64,000 nucleotides of DNA, from the NCBI RefSeq assembly GCF_037975245.1, contig NC_092572.1, positions 9,006,001 to 9,070,000 of the forward strand, read 5' to 3'. The stretch's first letter is position 1. Every line of letters starts with the position of its first letter. Below, in pieces: positions 26,107-38,700 of the stretch. The DNA comes from Apostichopus japonicus (taxonomy: Eukaryota > Echinodermata > Holothuroidea > Aspidochirotida > Stichopodidae). The notes beneath the pieces are model-generated. The model worked only from the letters and a program-made list of their open reading frames with translations, ran no database searches and was not told the DNA's origin. The position numbers and the translations under genes were made by a program.

Positions 26107-26949
26107 ATAAGCAGTAAGTGTGATTCAAGCCCCAATAATGCCTAAACTAATGCACTCCATACCGACTGGCAATCATATTAATAAATTTTACCTCATTTTA
26201 AATTTGCATTCATCGAGTTTAGCAGACCCTTTCAAATGAGAAAACCTTAAATGATGCCTCTGATGTTCTATATAGATATAGGCTACTTACTTTAGCCTAC
26301 CAGGATTCAATCAGAGGACTCCCATTGGCCACACTTCATTGCATCTATATTTTATTCTAGTATCGACGTACCAACTCAACCACAGCATTGGTTTTAACAC
26401 ATCAATGATTTTCTGCTTGATATAAAGATATAATTACTGGGTTATGGACTATTTAAACATGTTATAGTTCATGGAATCTCAAATTTCCTACGAGAGAACG
26501 AAATTAAATAATATTTAATATTTACAACAACTCATTACAAAATCATAAGTCCTGATTTGTTGCAATCTGGACGTTGCGTTTTTATCTGTACAAGTATATC
26601 TGTGTACTTACTGTGTCTGGAAAGAAGCACATTTAGTATAGTATTCAAGGCAAAAACGACTCATACTTTGTGCTTTAACTATACTTATTCATCTTTTAAG
26701 TATTTCATAACCCTTAACTTAATGAGTTAACCCTTTTACTTAATCATATTGCAAAATGTTATTCCCATGTGACTCACTACCCACCCTGACTATAGGGAAA
26801 TCTTTCGTATGCGGATGTCTTATAAGGTAGAATTTATCCTTTCAGTTTTCTTATCCCATCCGTCCACCCCCCCCCCCCTCCTCCACCTCGCCCCCACCCT
26901 CGCCGTATCCCTCGCTTTCTTCCCATCCCCTTTCCAGGAAACCAGTGCA

Positions 26950-27400
26950 AGCGGCTGGACTGTTTAAGCTATAGCAAACAAGCAGTATTTAGCATTTCCT
27001 CCGATATACGGCAAAAGTTCAATTAGCAAAATATTATAAAATATTCTGACCGCTAGTAACACTGTTTACACTGCATTACAAATTTGTCCAGAACGATACT
27101 GTTGAAATTCACGCAAATGTGCTCTGATATCTATATGAAGTTAAAATGAACAGCGTTGGTCTATAGTTAATAGAAGTCAAACAATGTATACTAGTATAAC
27201 ATTAACATTAAGGCCTCAACTGAGGCGCAGACGTCATTATTACTTGAGCCTAGTAGGAGCATCTTGAAAATTATAAGCACATTTTGACGCTTAATATCTT
27301 GAAATGTTGAATAGTTACATAGAAGTACTTTCTAGCTCCCAACTTCTCAATATATTTGGCAATGACATAATCAAGGTCAAAATGATGCCTTAAAATTTGT
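26950..27400 (+). mobile_element. dispersed inverted-repeat family R2, diverged copy
   Basis: GGCTGGACTGTTTAAGCTA resembles the R2 end. Interior blocks match: ATATGAAGTTAAAATGA, AACATTAACATTAAGGCCT, GACGTCATTATTACTTGAGC, TAGGAGCATCTTG. Termini are too eroded to fix. Confidence 0.45.
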
Positions 27401-27941
27401 CCTTGAATCGTTTAATTATTCTTTTAAAATAAGTGCAATATTATCCAGAAATACTGCTTCAAATTACGGAATTGAGAAACATATTCCTGTCAGCGTCAAA
27501 TAAAAACTCTATACAAAAGAACAGACAATGTTTGAATCATAAACCTACTGTTTATCGTATAGAATAGCCTATGCTGTTTGTAAAGAGATCAGGGCACTCG
27601 AAGCGTATCATCTGAATATGAAGGCGTATAGCTGCCGTAGGTTAAACTAAATCCAATCTCATATTTAACGACCTTGCCCCTCACCCCCGCCCCTTTTTTA
27701 AATCTGTATTTGGCCTGCCATATCGCAGCGTGATGCGTCGTAGAGAACTGAAGAGGGCATAGATTCCAAACCAAGATAATTTGTCAGACGTTATATGTTA
27801 AAGTAAAACTGTGAATATTTCTACGTTGCATGCCAACCTTCAAATGTACATATAAACATTTTAACCTCAGCTTTGCAACTACTTTCCATATGCTTAAAAC
27901 ATATTGTTAATATTTCTAAAATATATGTTGCATGTTTATAG

Positions 27942-27944
<3 letters not shown>

Positions 27945-27985
<41 letters not shown>
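27945..27985. repeat. (TA)n microsatellite
   Basis: A pure TA run of about 40 bp, 240 bases upstream of the first rolling stone exon. Confidence 0.95.
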
Positions 27986-27987
<2 letters not shown>

Positions 27988-28222
27988 ACATATGTTACAT
28001 ATGTGAGGTAATAAATTAATAAATTGAATTGTTCATCACAAAGTTTGGAGAGTTTATAAATATATGAGGGTAATTAATACACCATGTATCGTTACTGACA
28101 GCGTTTGTATGATTGTAAGGCGTGTTTATTCATTTGTGTCTGAATGCGATGTGGGTAGTACATACCCGTATTAATATTTCTACTATATTAGATAAATATA
28201 GTTTTCATTGGTTATTTTACAG

Positions 28223-28348
28223 GATAAAGTACTATACAGAACCATTCGTCAAGATCAGAGTAGCAGACATTTAGGAGATATAACTATATCCAAGATGAAA
28301 ACTTTCTCGGTTGGGAAGGTTGATCCGACTTTGTTTTGTCAATTTCAG
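28223..28348 (+). CDS. rolling stone exon 1 in window (start within exon)
   Basis: Acceptor TTTTACAG at 28215-28222 and donor GTAATT at 28349. The exon is open for 42 codons. The ATG at 28295 gives MKTFSVGKVDPTLFCQFQ. The 72 bases before it may be 5' UTR spliced from an upstream non-coding exon that I cannot locate. Confidence 0.75.
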
Positions 28349-31161
28349 GTAATTATCGTGACACATCACAAGCATGGAAAAATTAACGATCATCATTTTA
28401 TTTTATTTTATTTTATCGAAAATTCATGTCAGCCTAAAGTGAAGCTGAAGCGGTTGCAACCAAAGGCGTATAGCTCTATAGAAAAAAAAATAGTATGTCA
28501 CTGGGGTACTGCTTAGTTTTAACGAGAAAATAAACAAAATGACTTTAAAATTAAATCCTTAACATTTTGGAATGAGATATATACTTTTATACAACACCTA
28601 ATTACATTCCGGATATTTGATTGGTCAATTGCTCGTCGATTGCATGCAAAATCCGCTCTATTGCACGCTATGATGATAGAACCATGCGTTATACTTTTTT
28701 GGTAGCACTTTTTTCAATGGTAAGAGAGCAGAGAAACCTGTCTGTTCAAAACAATATGTTGCATGAGTGCATTTTACATCCAATTATATCCAAATCTGAA
28801 GGTGTTGTATAAAACAAATAATGAATGGTTTCCATTCGTGCAATAGTGCAAATATTTCATTCGTTGAAAGATGTAATTTGTTCCATTCAACTCGGCTGCG
28901 CCTCGTTGAATGGAACAAATTACATCTTTCAACTCATGAAATATTTGCACTATTGCACTCATAACCATTCATTATGTGTATAATGTATATTTGAAATCGC
29001 AATATAATGGTGTATAGCATATATACTGTTCAAAATTGTGTTGCTTTAATTTTAAAAAAATAGTAATATTAACAGTTGTTTATGATTCAGGGTGTTGCTT
29101 AATTTTAAGAGAAATTTTTCTATGATTTTATCGAATTATTGCGTGTTTGTGGCTTTAAGTCTCCTCAGTGACTAATATTTTTATTAGCCACTAAAACTGT
29201 TTGTACTCAATCTTACTGTTGCTGTTTACCTCACCTACTTCGGCGCCAGACTATGTGTCAGTGTGTGTAAGGGGGAGGGGGAGGGGAGGGGAACGGGGGA
29301 GGGGGAGGGGGAGGGGGAGGACCCACTTCCTATGCTACTTTATAATGCGATCTTCTCTGATTTGTCCTGGACACGCTCTTCTTGTACTTAAATTGCTAAT
29401 CTTTCATATCATTCGTTTTATTTCCTTTCTTTTGAACAGTGGGGCATTCCCGGACAGCCGGTGTCTTTTTTGGTATATCGTCTACTATTCGCCTTATACC
29501 AGATAGGATGGAACACCGCGATAATTCTCATCTGGGGTGATCCGCGGTTTTACCGTCCGGTTGACTCCAAGCTCAAATGGCCGATTTATGCATCTAATTG
29601 GGCGTTGTTCCTGTTCTCAAGTTACTCCCTGATGGCACTTTTAACAAGTATTTGCTTAGCTAGAAAGAATTATGGTAAGGACGCTTAAAATAAATATATA
29701 TCGTATATATGTATCGTATATTATATTATATTATCACGTTTTGTAGACTCTTATCGTGTCGTTTTTTATGTTGTTTTAGTACATGTTAGTATCGCTGAAT
29801 GTGACATTGACCATAATCAGTTCGCTGTTGTGAACTATACTTCGTTGCTGCTGCAATGGCAAACCTAACGTTACATGCAATTAGGAACTATATACGGGAT
29901 GACTGTAGTATGATGATAGTGACTATACTACAGCAACGATTATGCATTCTCTTATGTATACATAGTGCGGTACATTTCAAGGATTCCTCCCACATCAATA
30001 CCATTATACTGTAACTGTGCGGTCAGTCAGAACATCCCAACATGTTATCACTTAGCGGGTGATAGAAACTTGTATAGTCACTTCAGGATATGAAGTTTCC
30101 TTGCGACTATTTGTTTATGAGGTTAAACGTTCCACACCTTTTAATGGTCTGGTTTAAACCTGGGAAACCTTCCCGCCCCATTTGTTTAATACGGGCACAG
30201 TTGTGCATCCCACCCTCTGCCCCCACCCCACACACCCACACTGAAGGAGCCAGTAATGAAAAATCATTACAGAACATGCTCCCTCTCTTTTGGTCGATCA
30301 ATTAATTTTATTATTAATATCCTTGAACTCTCACACGAATAATCATATGCGCAAACATAATGGTTTATAACAAAATTAAACAACGCATCATAAGAGGGCT
30401 TTCAAAGCCTTAATTCGGGGTGGGTGGGGGTCGGGTGGTAGAGAGGAGAGAAAGCTTGTCTGTGGGACACATTTTGCACATCTCCAAAGATGACTCTCAT
30501 GTAGACTCCATATTTATAAAACATTAATATATAATTATTTTTATTATTATTATGATTATTATTATTAATACATTATTATATGTTTTAATCTTTTGCAGGA
30601 GTAAGGGCGAGTGATTCGATAGAAATGAATGACAACCACACATCCGGGATGGAAACCCCAGAAGAAGAAACATCACCATTGTCCGGCGTGCCATGGTTCG
30701 TCAAGTTGACCTGGCTACTACAAGTGACATCATACAGCGGCAGTTTCTTCGTCTCGTTAGCATACTGGTTGGTCGATTTCAACCCAGAAATTGAGCAAGC
30801 GAGTATCTTTACCCTCCACACGCATGCATTCTCCAGTGTTCTCATTCTCATCGACATTTCTGTCATAGCTACACCAATGAGAATTGGCCATTTTATGTAC
30901 GTCATAGTTTTCAGTATTTCTTATTTTACGTTCACGTTTGTTTACTTCCTCCTCGGTGGTCATAACCCGTACGGAGACCGGTATCTTTATGCTTCACTCG
31001 TCGATTGGGAAAATAATCGTTTAATTTCTTTTTTAGCTTCGTTGGTTATTTCGATATTGGTAGCTCCCTTCTTCCATTTTGTTTTCTACGCTCTTTATAA
31101 ATTGAGAACCTTCATTTATGTCAAATTAAACAAATCGCCCGATTTAAACGAACATCCTTAA
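28295..31161 (+). CDS. Rolling stone-like multipass membrane protein
   Basis: Three exons (28295-28348 coding part, 29440-29674, 30599-31161) give 283 residues, the usual length for the family. Hallmarks in order are: LFCQFQWG joining the first exon to a first span (27-49, SFLVYRLLFALYQIGW); KWPIYASNWALFLFSSY with span two (67-92); PWFVKLTWLLQVTSYSGSFF and VSLAYW (span three, 131-155); LHTHAFSSVLILIDI (span four); RIGHFMYVIVFSISYFTFTF (span five); and YLYASLVDWEN before span six. In Drosophila, Rolling stone takes part in myoblast fusion; the role of the many echinoderm and vertebrate-relative homologues is not known. The loop between spans two and three is acidic and holds an NHTS sequon at 108. 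Start choice: ATG at 28295 has purines at -3 and +4 and gives the family length, but the exon is open upstream to the acceptor at 28222, so a longer N-terminus is possible. Confidence 0.87.
28585..28814. mobile_element. miniature inverted-repeat element in rolling stone intron 1
   Basis: Begins TTTTATACAACACCT (28585-28599) and ends with its exact complement AGGTGTTGTATAAAA (28800-28814). It is 230 bp long and non-coding. A long foldback follows at once, and the two may be parts of one element. Confidence 0.7.
28819..28975. repeat. near-perfect 73-bp foldback in rolling stone intron 1
   Basis: The left arm 28819-28891 and right arm 28905-28975 are complementary almost throughout; the innermost part is GTAATTTGTTCCATTCAAC with GTTGAATGGAACAAATTAC. 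The loop is 13 bases (28892-28904). Only one short stretch near the outer end differs. Confidence 0.9.
29268..29321 (+). repeat. (GGGGGA)n tract in rolling stone intron 1
   Basis: About nine G4-6 runs separated by single A or AAC. It is purine-only and able to form G-quadruplexes on the sense strand, 120 bases upstream of exon 2. Confidence 0.85.
29440..29674 (+). CDS. rolling stone exon 2
   Basis: Codes WGIPGQPVSF to LARKNYG (the glycine is completed across the junction). Acceptor TTGAACAG and donor GTAAGG. It leaves one base over (phase 1), which exon 3 completes. Confidence 0.88.
30599..31161 (+). CDS. rolling stone exon 3 (terminal)
   Basis: Acceptor TTTTGCAG follows an (ATT)n-rich tract. 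The exon codes VRASDSIEMN to KSPDLNEHP and ends with TAA at 31159. Confidence 0.9.
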
Positions 31162-31163
31162 AA

Positions 31164-31186
31164 AATAAAAAAAATAAAATAAATTT
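31164..31186 (+). terminator. possible poly(A) signals after rolling stone
   Basis: Overlapping AATAAA motifs start two bases after the stop (31164, 31173 and nearby). They are very close to the stop, so the true cleavage site may lie further downstream. Confidence 0.3.
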
Positions 31187-31959
31187 ACTCATGAAGACAT
31201 TAGCCTGACAGATCTGTGTGTTTTTAAGTTTTTGTGAGAAGAAAACTTCTTAAAAACAATTCATAGTTAATCAACCTTTTTTTTGTATTCATATTTCTAT
31301 GAGCTTGCTATGCAGACCTACATATTATAGGAGGTTTTATTTTGTATTTATTTTTTATCTCGGTCAGTAAAACAAACTCAATATTGTATGGTAAATTTCA
31401 GCTACGCTTGAAGCACTAATCATTGTATCAGAGGTTAACTGTGGATTATATGGTGTGATTGTTTGGAGAACCTTCTTAGAATATTTTAATTAACGAGTTA
31501 CCAACAGATTTACTAGACAAACCAACACACACACAGAGAGATATCGTTCCTCTGACCTCAGCGTAGGCTATCCAAAAATCTTGTGGATATTACGTAATGA
31601 TGACGCCATACATGTTTCCGCAACTTGTCGTTTTACTTATATCAAAGTATTTCTTACATCAGAATTTTGTATGAATTTTAATGCTGTTTTTCAGAAATCA
31701 ACTATGCAAATACCATAACGTATTGTTAAAAAAAAAATTGTTAATGAAATGCCGATTAAAAAAGTTATAATCGTACAAATACGTTTAATATAGTTGTAAC
31801 GGTCACACTTATTGAATTTTCTCTTGACCAAATTTTATAGTACATCCATGTGAATATTTTCCTCACCATATAAAACCATTCGCACTTGATTTGAATTATT
31901 ATAGTGTCTACGCATTTTTTCATAGCAAGATATCACGTGCTTCTCGTTGTCATATTGTA

Positions 31960-32384
31960 AATAATGCCTTGTTGATTAACACAGTCAACTGTATCACAAT
32001 AGCAATGATGGCCCATAATGTTATATGTAAATTAAGTGAGACATACCACCATGTGATGGTATGGATAAGGTGATTTAACTTATTATGTGTCCCGTAAATT
32101 AAATCATGCCTTGTTAATTAACATAGTTAACAGTATCACAATAGCACTGATCGCCCAGACTGTAATATGTAAATTTAGCGAGACATATATACCCATGTGG
32201 TGGTATGGATAAGGTTATTTAACTTATTATGTGTCCCATAAATTAAATAATGCCTTGTTGATTAACATAGCCAACTGTGTCACTATAGCAATGATCGTCC
32301 AGAATTGTGTATGTAAATTGAGCGAGACATATATCCCCATGTGATGGTATGGATAGTGTTATTAACTTATTATGTGTATATTAA
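31960..32384 (+). repeat. 143-bp tandem repeat, three units
   Basis: Units start near 31960, 32102 and 32246 with AATAATGCCTTGTTGATTAA. They share ATATGTAAATT, GAGACATA, CCATGTGATGGTATGGATA and ACTTATTATGTGTCCC. The third unit is slightly more diverged at its end. Confidence 0.85.
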
Positions 32385-33235
32385 TATAAAGAACAAAGTG
32401 GTGGCGCTTATTATTCGTTCTTCCTCTGTGTTATTTCAAATGTTTCCGAATGTTTTCGTGTAAATATACAAAATTACTGTCGCAGTACATAACAATTAAC
32501 CACTCATATAATAACAAAATTGTATAACCACTGGTTAATCACTACTGTCGTATGAAAACTAACCACTAATGTAATAAACAAAAGCTAAATACTATACTAG
32601 TTGATTTTACTTATAATATTTGTGGCTTAAATGTTACATCACCTGTAAAAAGAGGTATGACATTATATTGGTTACAAAAACGATAAAACTTTATAGTGGT
32701 TTTAAAAATGATTACATTAGTGTTCAGTAATTTATATTGGTTAAGTTTCTAGTACATTGGTGGTTAACATAACATTTGTTCGCTTATGTTTGTTACATTA
32801 TTTTGTGGTAATTATAACATAAATGTTTGATAATGATTACGTTAGTTGGGGATAGAGAAATTTACACCGAGCTAATCAGCCTCAAGTTTTTAAAATATTT
32901 TAAAATATTAAAATATTAATTTTTTCTTTATCATTCGTATATCTTGTGTCTTTACAACACTATGGACACGTATCACGTGACGTCATTTCATCAGAAACGG
33001 ACTCAACCAAAAGTCATGTGTTTTATCAACCATATCCAATTTCCAAATATTTTCTCACGAAACCTACACTATACAACAGAAACTATAACCTTGTTTACCA
33101 TGAAAATTGTTGCAACATTACCGGCTACGCTATATATAGAATTACAGTTCCTTCTCCATGAGGAACTTAAAATGCATGTACTGCAACGTCTATAACCAAA
33201 TTTTCTTTTTAGAATCCATATGATGTGTCCTACCT

Positions 33236-33283
33236 TGTTGGGAGAATCCCACCTAAAATATTGGGAGAATCCCACCTAAAACG
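33236..33283 (+). repeat. 24-bp direct duplication
   Basis: TTGGGAGAATCCCACCTAAA occurs twice back to back. The GGGAGAATCCC core is itself a small hairpin. Confidence 0.8.
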
Positions 33284-33520
33284 GCAGTATTAAAGTAAAA
33301 CGATTAACATTTAATAACCCCCGAATCAGCAATTTTGAGACAATACATTGCATCAATGGGAAGTCATTTACGAAGATAAATAATAGGTCACATCCGGGAT
33401 ATGTGAAGACGGGTCTCATAACTGGTATCAGAACGAAAGGTTCGGAAATTCTTAATTTGAACCCGTCGGTGTGCATTCAAAAATGATTGTGTGTTAAAGG
33501 TCACATTCTAATATAAATAA

Positions 33521-33636
33521 TTATATATAATTGAAATTGTAGTGAGTTGGAAAATCCAGAACAGTGAAAAAAATTCCAGCCTCCACCGGGATTCGAACCC
33601 GCTTTATATGCGGACACAAAAATTAATCAGGCTACA
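33521..33636 (-). mobile_element. tRNA-containing SINE-like element, copy 3 (truncated)
   Basis: The minus strand carries B box GGTTCGAATCC, then CCGGTGGAGGCTGGAA, a T run, CACTGTTCTGGATTTTCCAA and CTCACTACAATTTCAATTA. That is the 3' half of the elements at 25783 and 49131. The A-box half is eroded, and about nine bases before the B box are missing. It again ends against a short TA run. Confidence 0.7.
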
Positions 33637-33989
33637 AGGTTTGTAAGCTACGAACACGTGACTATACAGGGAGCATTAAACCTATATACACGACCATTCC
33701 AACCTTTTGATAGCTGTAATAACTGAACAAGGTTTAGTGAGAACCATAAAAACATGATATTAATGTCTATAACGAGTCCTTTCTATAATGTTTGATATTT
33801 ATCAGCTGAGTGATTAAACATTTTTCTTTCATATATGTTTATCTAGTAAATTATTTATCAATGAATTATGTATTTAAGAAATACTGTATATAATAAACCT
33901 GTATATGTTATGCGACATTTGATATACCTTCTTGTCAAATACACGTATTTTTTTTACGTATCCACATTCTAAAACAAAAAGTAAAACAC

Positions 33990-34102
33990 ATGTTAAGAGA
34001 GAGAGGAGGGGTGGGGGAGAGGGTCGAGAGTGCCGAGAGTGTCGAGATAGAGAATGACTGAGAGAATAGAGAGAGAGAGGGGGGAGAGGGAGATGGAGAG
34101 AG
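33990..34102. repeat. GA-rich simple repeat
   Basis: GAGAGA and GTCGAGAGTGCCGAGAG-like purine-rich repeats. The open frames here are artefacts. Confidence 0.85.
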
Positions 34103-35085
34103 AAAACGCTGTAAAAAATATACAAAACACACTTTTCTGAGCATAAATGCAATGTATTTTATTCTCCCTTCTATTCTGTTATCGTGGCTGTTATTCTAAA
34201 GTTGTGCGATATTATTAGTTACTACAATGTTTGACAAGAACCAACTCAGAGCAAGAATGGTGCATTAAATTAACTAAAAATTTTTTAAAAAAACGTGTAT
34301 TTACAACTATAATTTTATCTATGTTCAACATTGTTTAAATAACAAACGATATTTACATGGTCTTTAAGACCCCACCCCACCCTACCTCCACCCCTGCCGT
34401 TAAGTTCCCCTTAGTTCTAAATAATCCATATTAAATGAGTGTCTTCTTTCATATCATTCCATTTCTTTTTATTTCTTGTCTTTTTTAGAACAAATTGATT
34501 TTGTCCATAAAAACTTGCAATAGTCCAAAAATACCATGTAATATTTAAAGTAAAAATTGATGTTTAAGAGTTAACTGTTGTTTTCCGCGCCCAAAAAAGT
34601 TCTATCAAAATATATATGAAAAAATAGCAATACAAGTAAGTAAAACCTTCCCCAAATTATTTGTAAAGGAATGTATTTGTAAAAGAAAGAGATCTGTTCT
34701 CAATACCCGAATTCATGAAACATGAAAGACATTAGTAGAACGATAATTCAAACTTATCCTTTATAATTTTACATGAAACCTTAACATTGAGCGGTACTAC
34801 AAAGTGTAATTGGAAACTTAATGTGATATAACTCGAGTAATCTTACGCCGTTGCTACGACTAACTATTCTTAATTTAGACTTGATCAAGTCTCCGACGGC
34901 TGTTCGTCTACAATTATCCAGCGATTCGCCAAAAAAAAGCGGAGTTATCGTTTTATAATTAAATCCAGAAACTTTGCGGTCCGATTTGAAACAGTATTGA
35001 GTATCCAATCACCACGCCTGATGAGAGTGGTGGGGGGGTGGGGAGCGATTGGCTGAGGTGACATTGGGATGATGAATCATTAATT

Positions 35086-35091
35086 TTTATT
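35086..35091 (-). terminator. candidate poly(A) signal of the GRL gene
   Basis: TTTATT on the plus strand (AATAAA on minus), about 580 bases after the GRL stop. It is the nearest canonical signal I found. Confidence 0.35.
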
Positions 35092-35673
35092 TTCATAAAT
35101 GTGCTTTAGGAAAATTGAAGACTGCTGAAGAATGTTTCTACGGCTTTCCTGAGCGATCTATCTGGCTGTTTTTGGCGTTATCGTGTCGTGTCCTTTGGAG
35201 GAAGGTAGACGACAGATGAGAGGGCGCAGATAGTGGGGCAGGTACGTAGCCAGGCCTGGTCACACTGGGGAGTCGATGCCCAACCTGTGCAGAATCCCCC
35301 CCCCACCCCTCTACACACACACACACACACACATTCACACCATCATGTGTACGAAAATTTCAATTTCCAGGACACGAGTAGTTTTTCCTTAAAGTCGGTG
35401 TCACTCCTCAAATTGCTAATACCCTTCCAACTCGTGGCTACGGGCCTGTTTAGAAGGAGGACTAACAGTATCTTGGAATCATTTTTGGCAAATTAGTGTC
35501 AAGGATGAAATAGGACGATTTTTATAACGTCTATACCTCCTCTGAACACTTCAAGCAGTCTCTGTCCTGGTTAAATGCAGTATAGGAGGATGGCCGGTAA
35601 CCTCTTCGGTGATGTCTGATGTAGACCACTGTATAACGTAAATAACAGTTATGATGACGTTGACGTTTTTCCA

Positions 35674-35751
35674 TCACGTGCCAATCGTTGGTGGTTCCGA
35701 CGTCTGAACCTCCGAAATCAGAGCGTAATATGTGATCCCAAGACCTCCAAT
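35674..35751 (-). CDS. GRL exon 4 (terminal, span 7)
   Basis: Codes IGGLGITYYALISEVQTSEP and then PTIGT, with TGA at 35674-35676. Acceptor TTCACAG. A longer chance frame in another phase overlaps it. Confidence 0.82.
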   Translation of the reverse strand: MGGLGITYYALISEVQTSEPPTIGT

Positions 35752-38700
35752 CTGTGAATGGAAACGATATAAATTGAGAATTATTAAACAATTTTATGAT
35801 TTTATAACTCAATCGATCAATTAGTGTTTTTCTTTCTCGTTTCTCTTTGCTTTACCGTGTGTTGACACTTGGCTGAAGAGGGGTGAGTGAGTAGGGGGTG
35901 TGGGGGGGGGGTGTACAGTTAGATTGATGGTATACTGTTAAATCAAATATGGGCTTAAATTTATCCTTCCTTTTTATTTACTTTTAATCTTATAGACACG
36001 TTTAAGATTGTACTTACAGTTAAAATAAACGGTTTAGTGAGAACCACTAAATCATATATGGAGAATCCCACAGGCTCATTAGATAGCCGAGCAAGAAATG
36101 TTTGCATCTATGTGGAGAGAGAGAGAGAGGTGGAGAGGCGGAGAGAGAAATGAAAAGAAAAATTTAAAGTGAAAGTATTCTGTCAATGAAATTAAAAATG
36201 GGCGCGATTTACGGTTACAATTCATGGTGTGTGCCAACGTATTATCAGGGAGTTGTTATGGAACAACTCCCTGGTATTATTTCGATCACTCAAGCCACGT
36301 TTAAGAGGCTTGTAAGTAATGAGTAAAAGGTTAGTACACGTGGAGTACACGTGGAGTACAGGTGGAGTACAGCTGGAGTACAGCTGGAGTACACGTGGAG
36401 TACACGTGGAGAACACGCAAGTATACACGTGATTACACGAATATTTCGCTTGGTTTGAGTGCGAATACAAGCCTCTAAAGGCGAGTACTTAATTTTGCAC
36501 CAACATATAGATCTACAGTAAACTGTACACTGAATTTCCAGCATTCCGACGAGTACAAGTAACGCGTATGTGTAAAGTCGAGTACTAATCGACGACAGCC
36601 TTAAGGAAGAGTACCTCGGGTACGCAACTCTGCTAGACCACGGGTACAAGTATGTACGAGTATATGGACTCTCTCTGTGACGTAATATCCACACATCATT
36701 CGTTACCATTTGATCAAGCGAAGAAAATTTACCTCGCGTGATTAAAACTACTTCCTTTAACCTTATTAATTTACGAGTTATAGTGACCGTTTAATTCAAC
36801 GCAACGGACAAAAAATAATCAATAGTGTTTAGTATCATCCATTAAGAAGTGTCCCCCACCCCCTTCCCCGTATCCCTCCAGCAAAAAATAACGACAGTTT
36901 AACCAATTAAATTGCTAACAATTTATCGGCTTGTCAAAATTGTCTGCAATCTGTATTTTGTTGTCGGCCAAAACTGGACTCAACGTTGGATGGACAGATA
37001 CGTACTCAGTGTAAGGTAAAATATATGTCTACCACAATGAAAACAAAAGGAGCTTTTACGAAAAAAATTCAACATATTTTAAATGAGATTATATCACAAA
37101 CAAAAAATGTTATGAATATGGTGCAAATTGGCTAGGTGTCCTTAGTATTTTACGTCATACTTACGTAGTGTAGCAAAGTTCTAATGCTGAGTTTTATTTA
37201 TAGCTTTCGTTTTAAATATATATATATATATATACACATGCTATAATATACGCTTAAATTTTGTAACCCTTTAACAACCATTTACCTATCTGAAGTAGCT
37301 TGCAAACTTTATTTACCTGGAGAAGTTGGTCCATTGTCACATTCTTCAAGTCAATCTTAAAGATATGCTCTCGCGGATCATGAGCCTGTTATAAGGAAAT
37401 ACAAACAAATACAAAAGCTGATACATAACCGACATAAACAACAAAAATGCAGCATAAACATGAAACAAATATATAAAAAAAAAAACATATTCAGATATAT
37501 TTTAGAAATGAATATAATTCCTTTTGAAATCTCATAATTTGAGCATGCTTGTACATTATGACGTGTGATGTTACAATCACGAAGGGATTGTTTACAATTT
37601 TCGTACTTGACAATGTCGAGGGCGGTATTTCACTAAAGACAATCCAGAGCCGAATATTGAGGTAGGCGACAAGACGGGGGTACCGGAAGCTATGTTTGCA
37701 ACAACAAACAGAATAACATCAGATGTCAACTTCTAGCACAAACCACTATATAAAGTAGCTTACATTTTGTGGAAATCACCTTCCCGTCCATCGCCACTCC
37801 ACCCACCCCAACCCCACCCTTCGTGTAGTTCAATTGGCTTCACTTTCTATATTGATGAAGCATCTTCAATGCAGCCAAATACCTTTTCCACGACAATTGG
37901 TAACGCCTGTTATGACTAAATATAACAGCTCTATGCAATTTAATGCAGTTTCAACACGAAAAAATGCCCTGGTTTGACCTGTACGATTTCAATTATGGTT
38001 TGCACATGCGCTGTTTGCAAAAAGTTAAGCCAAGTATATTTAAGTGCTGCTTGTGACATATATCAATGGTATGACAATAACTCGTTATGGGTTTTAATTG
38101 GCAAAGCTTCATGTACTGGCCATCACACGCTGGGAGTAATACCATTACAAAAAATTTCATTATCCGAACGCCCGAGAAACATGTGTACTATTTGATTAGT
38201 GTATAAACGGTAGAAGATGTATACATGCGATGTACAAACAGTGCATGTTATTAGGATGTAACCGGTCATTCAAGGTTAATTTGTTTCTGGTTTAAACGTA
38301 CTAAAATACTTCCTCTTCATTAGCGTTTAAGGTGATCGATCAGATGCTTGGCCTTAGCTGTTGTAATTGATTACGACGCCAGTGTATCGAAGGTTGCCAG
38401 GAAGGAGGTATGTAAGCATTTAATTACGTAATTGTCAAATGAAGTTGACGTTGTCTTAGAAAGTACAACACCTTGGCTCTTTAATGAGACAATTAACTCA
38501 GTTAGGATCTTTAAACCAATAAGAGAGGAGGGGGTGGGGGGGGGGGTTATTCTCCGTTTCGGGAGATTTTCTAATTTAAATGTTATTTGGAGGGGGCAGG
38601 GGGAGGTTGTCATTTTATAAATCTTGGATGTCACACTGCAGGGGCGTATCCAGGATTTTCCACTAGGGGGGGGGGGGGCGTCAGGCATGAATGATCGCCG

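Larger units (their letters stand above)
31190..35080. other. intergenic: rolling stone to GRL (convergent genes)
   Basis: Contains the 143-bp repeat, the truncated tRNA-like element and GA-rich sequence. Otherwise it is AT-rich with no exon I can support. A minus-strand AATAAA at 35086-35091 could end the GRL transcript. Confidence 0.5.
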
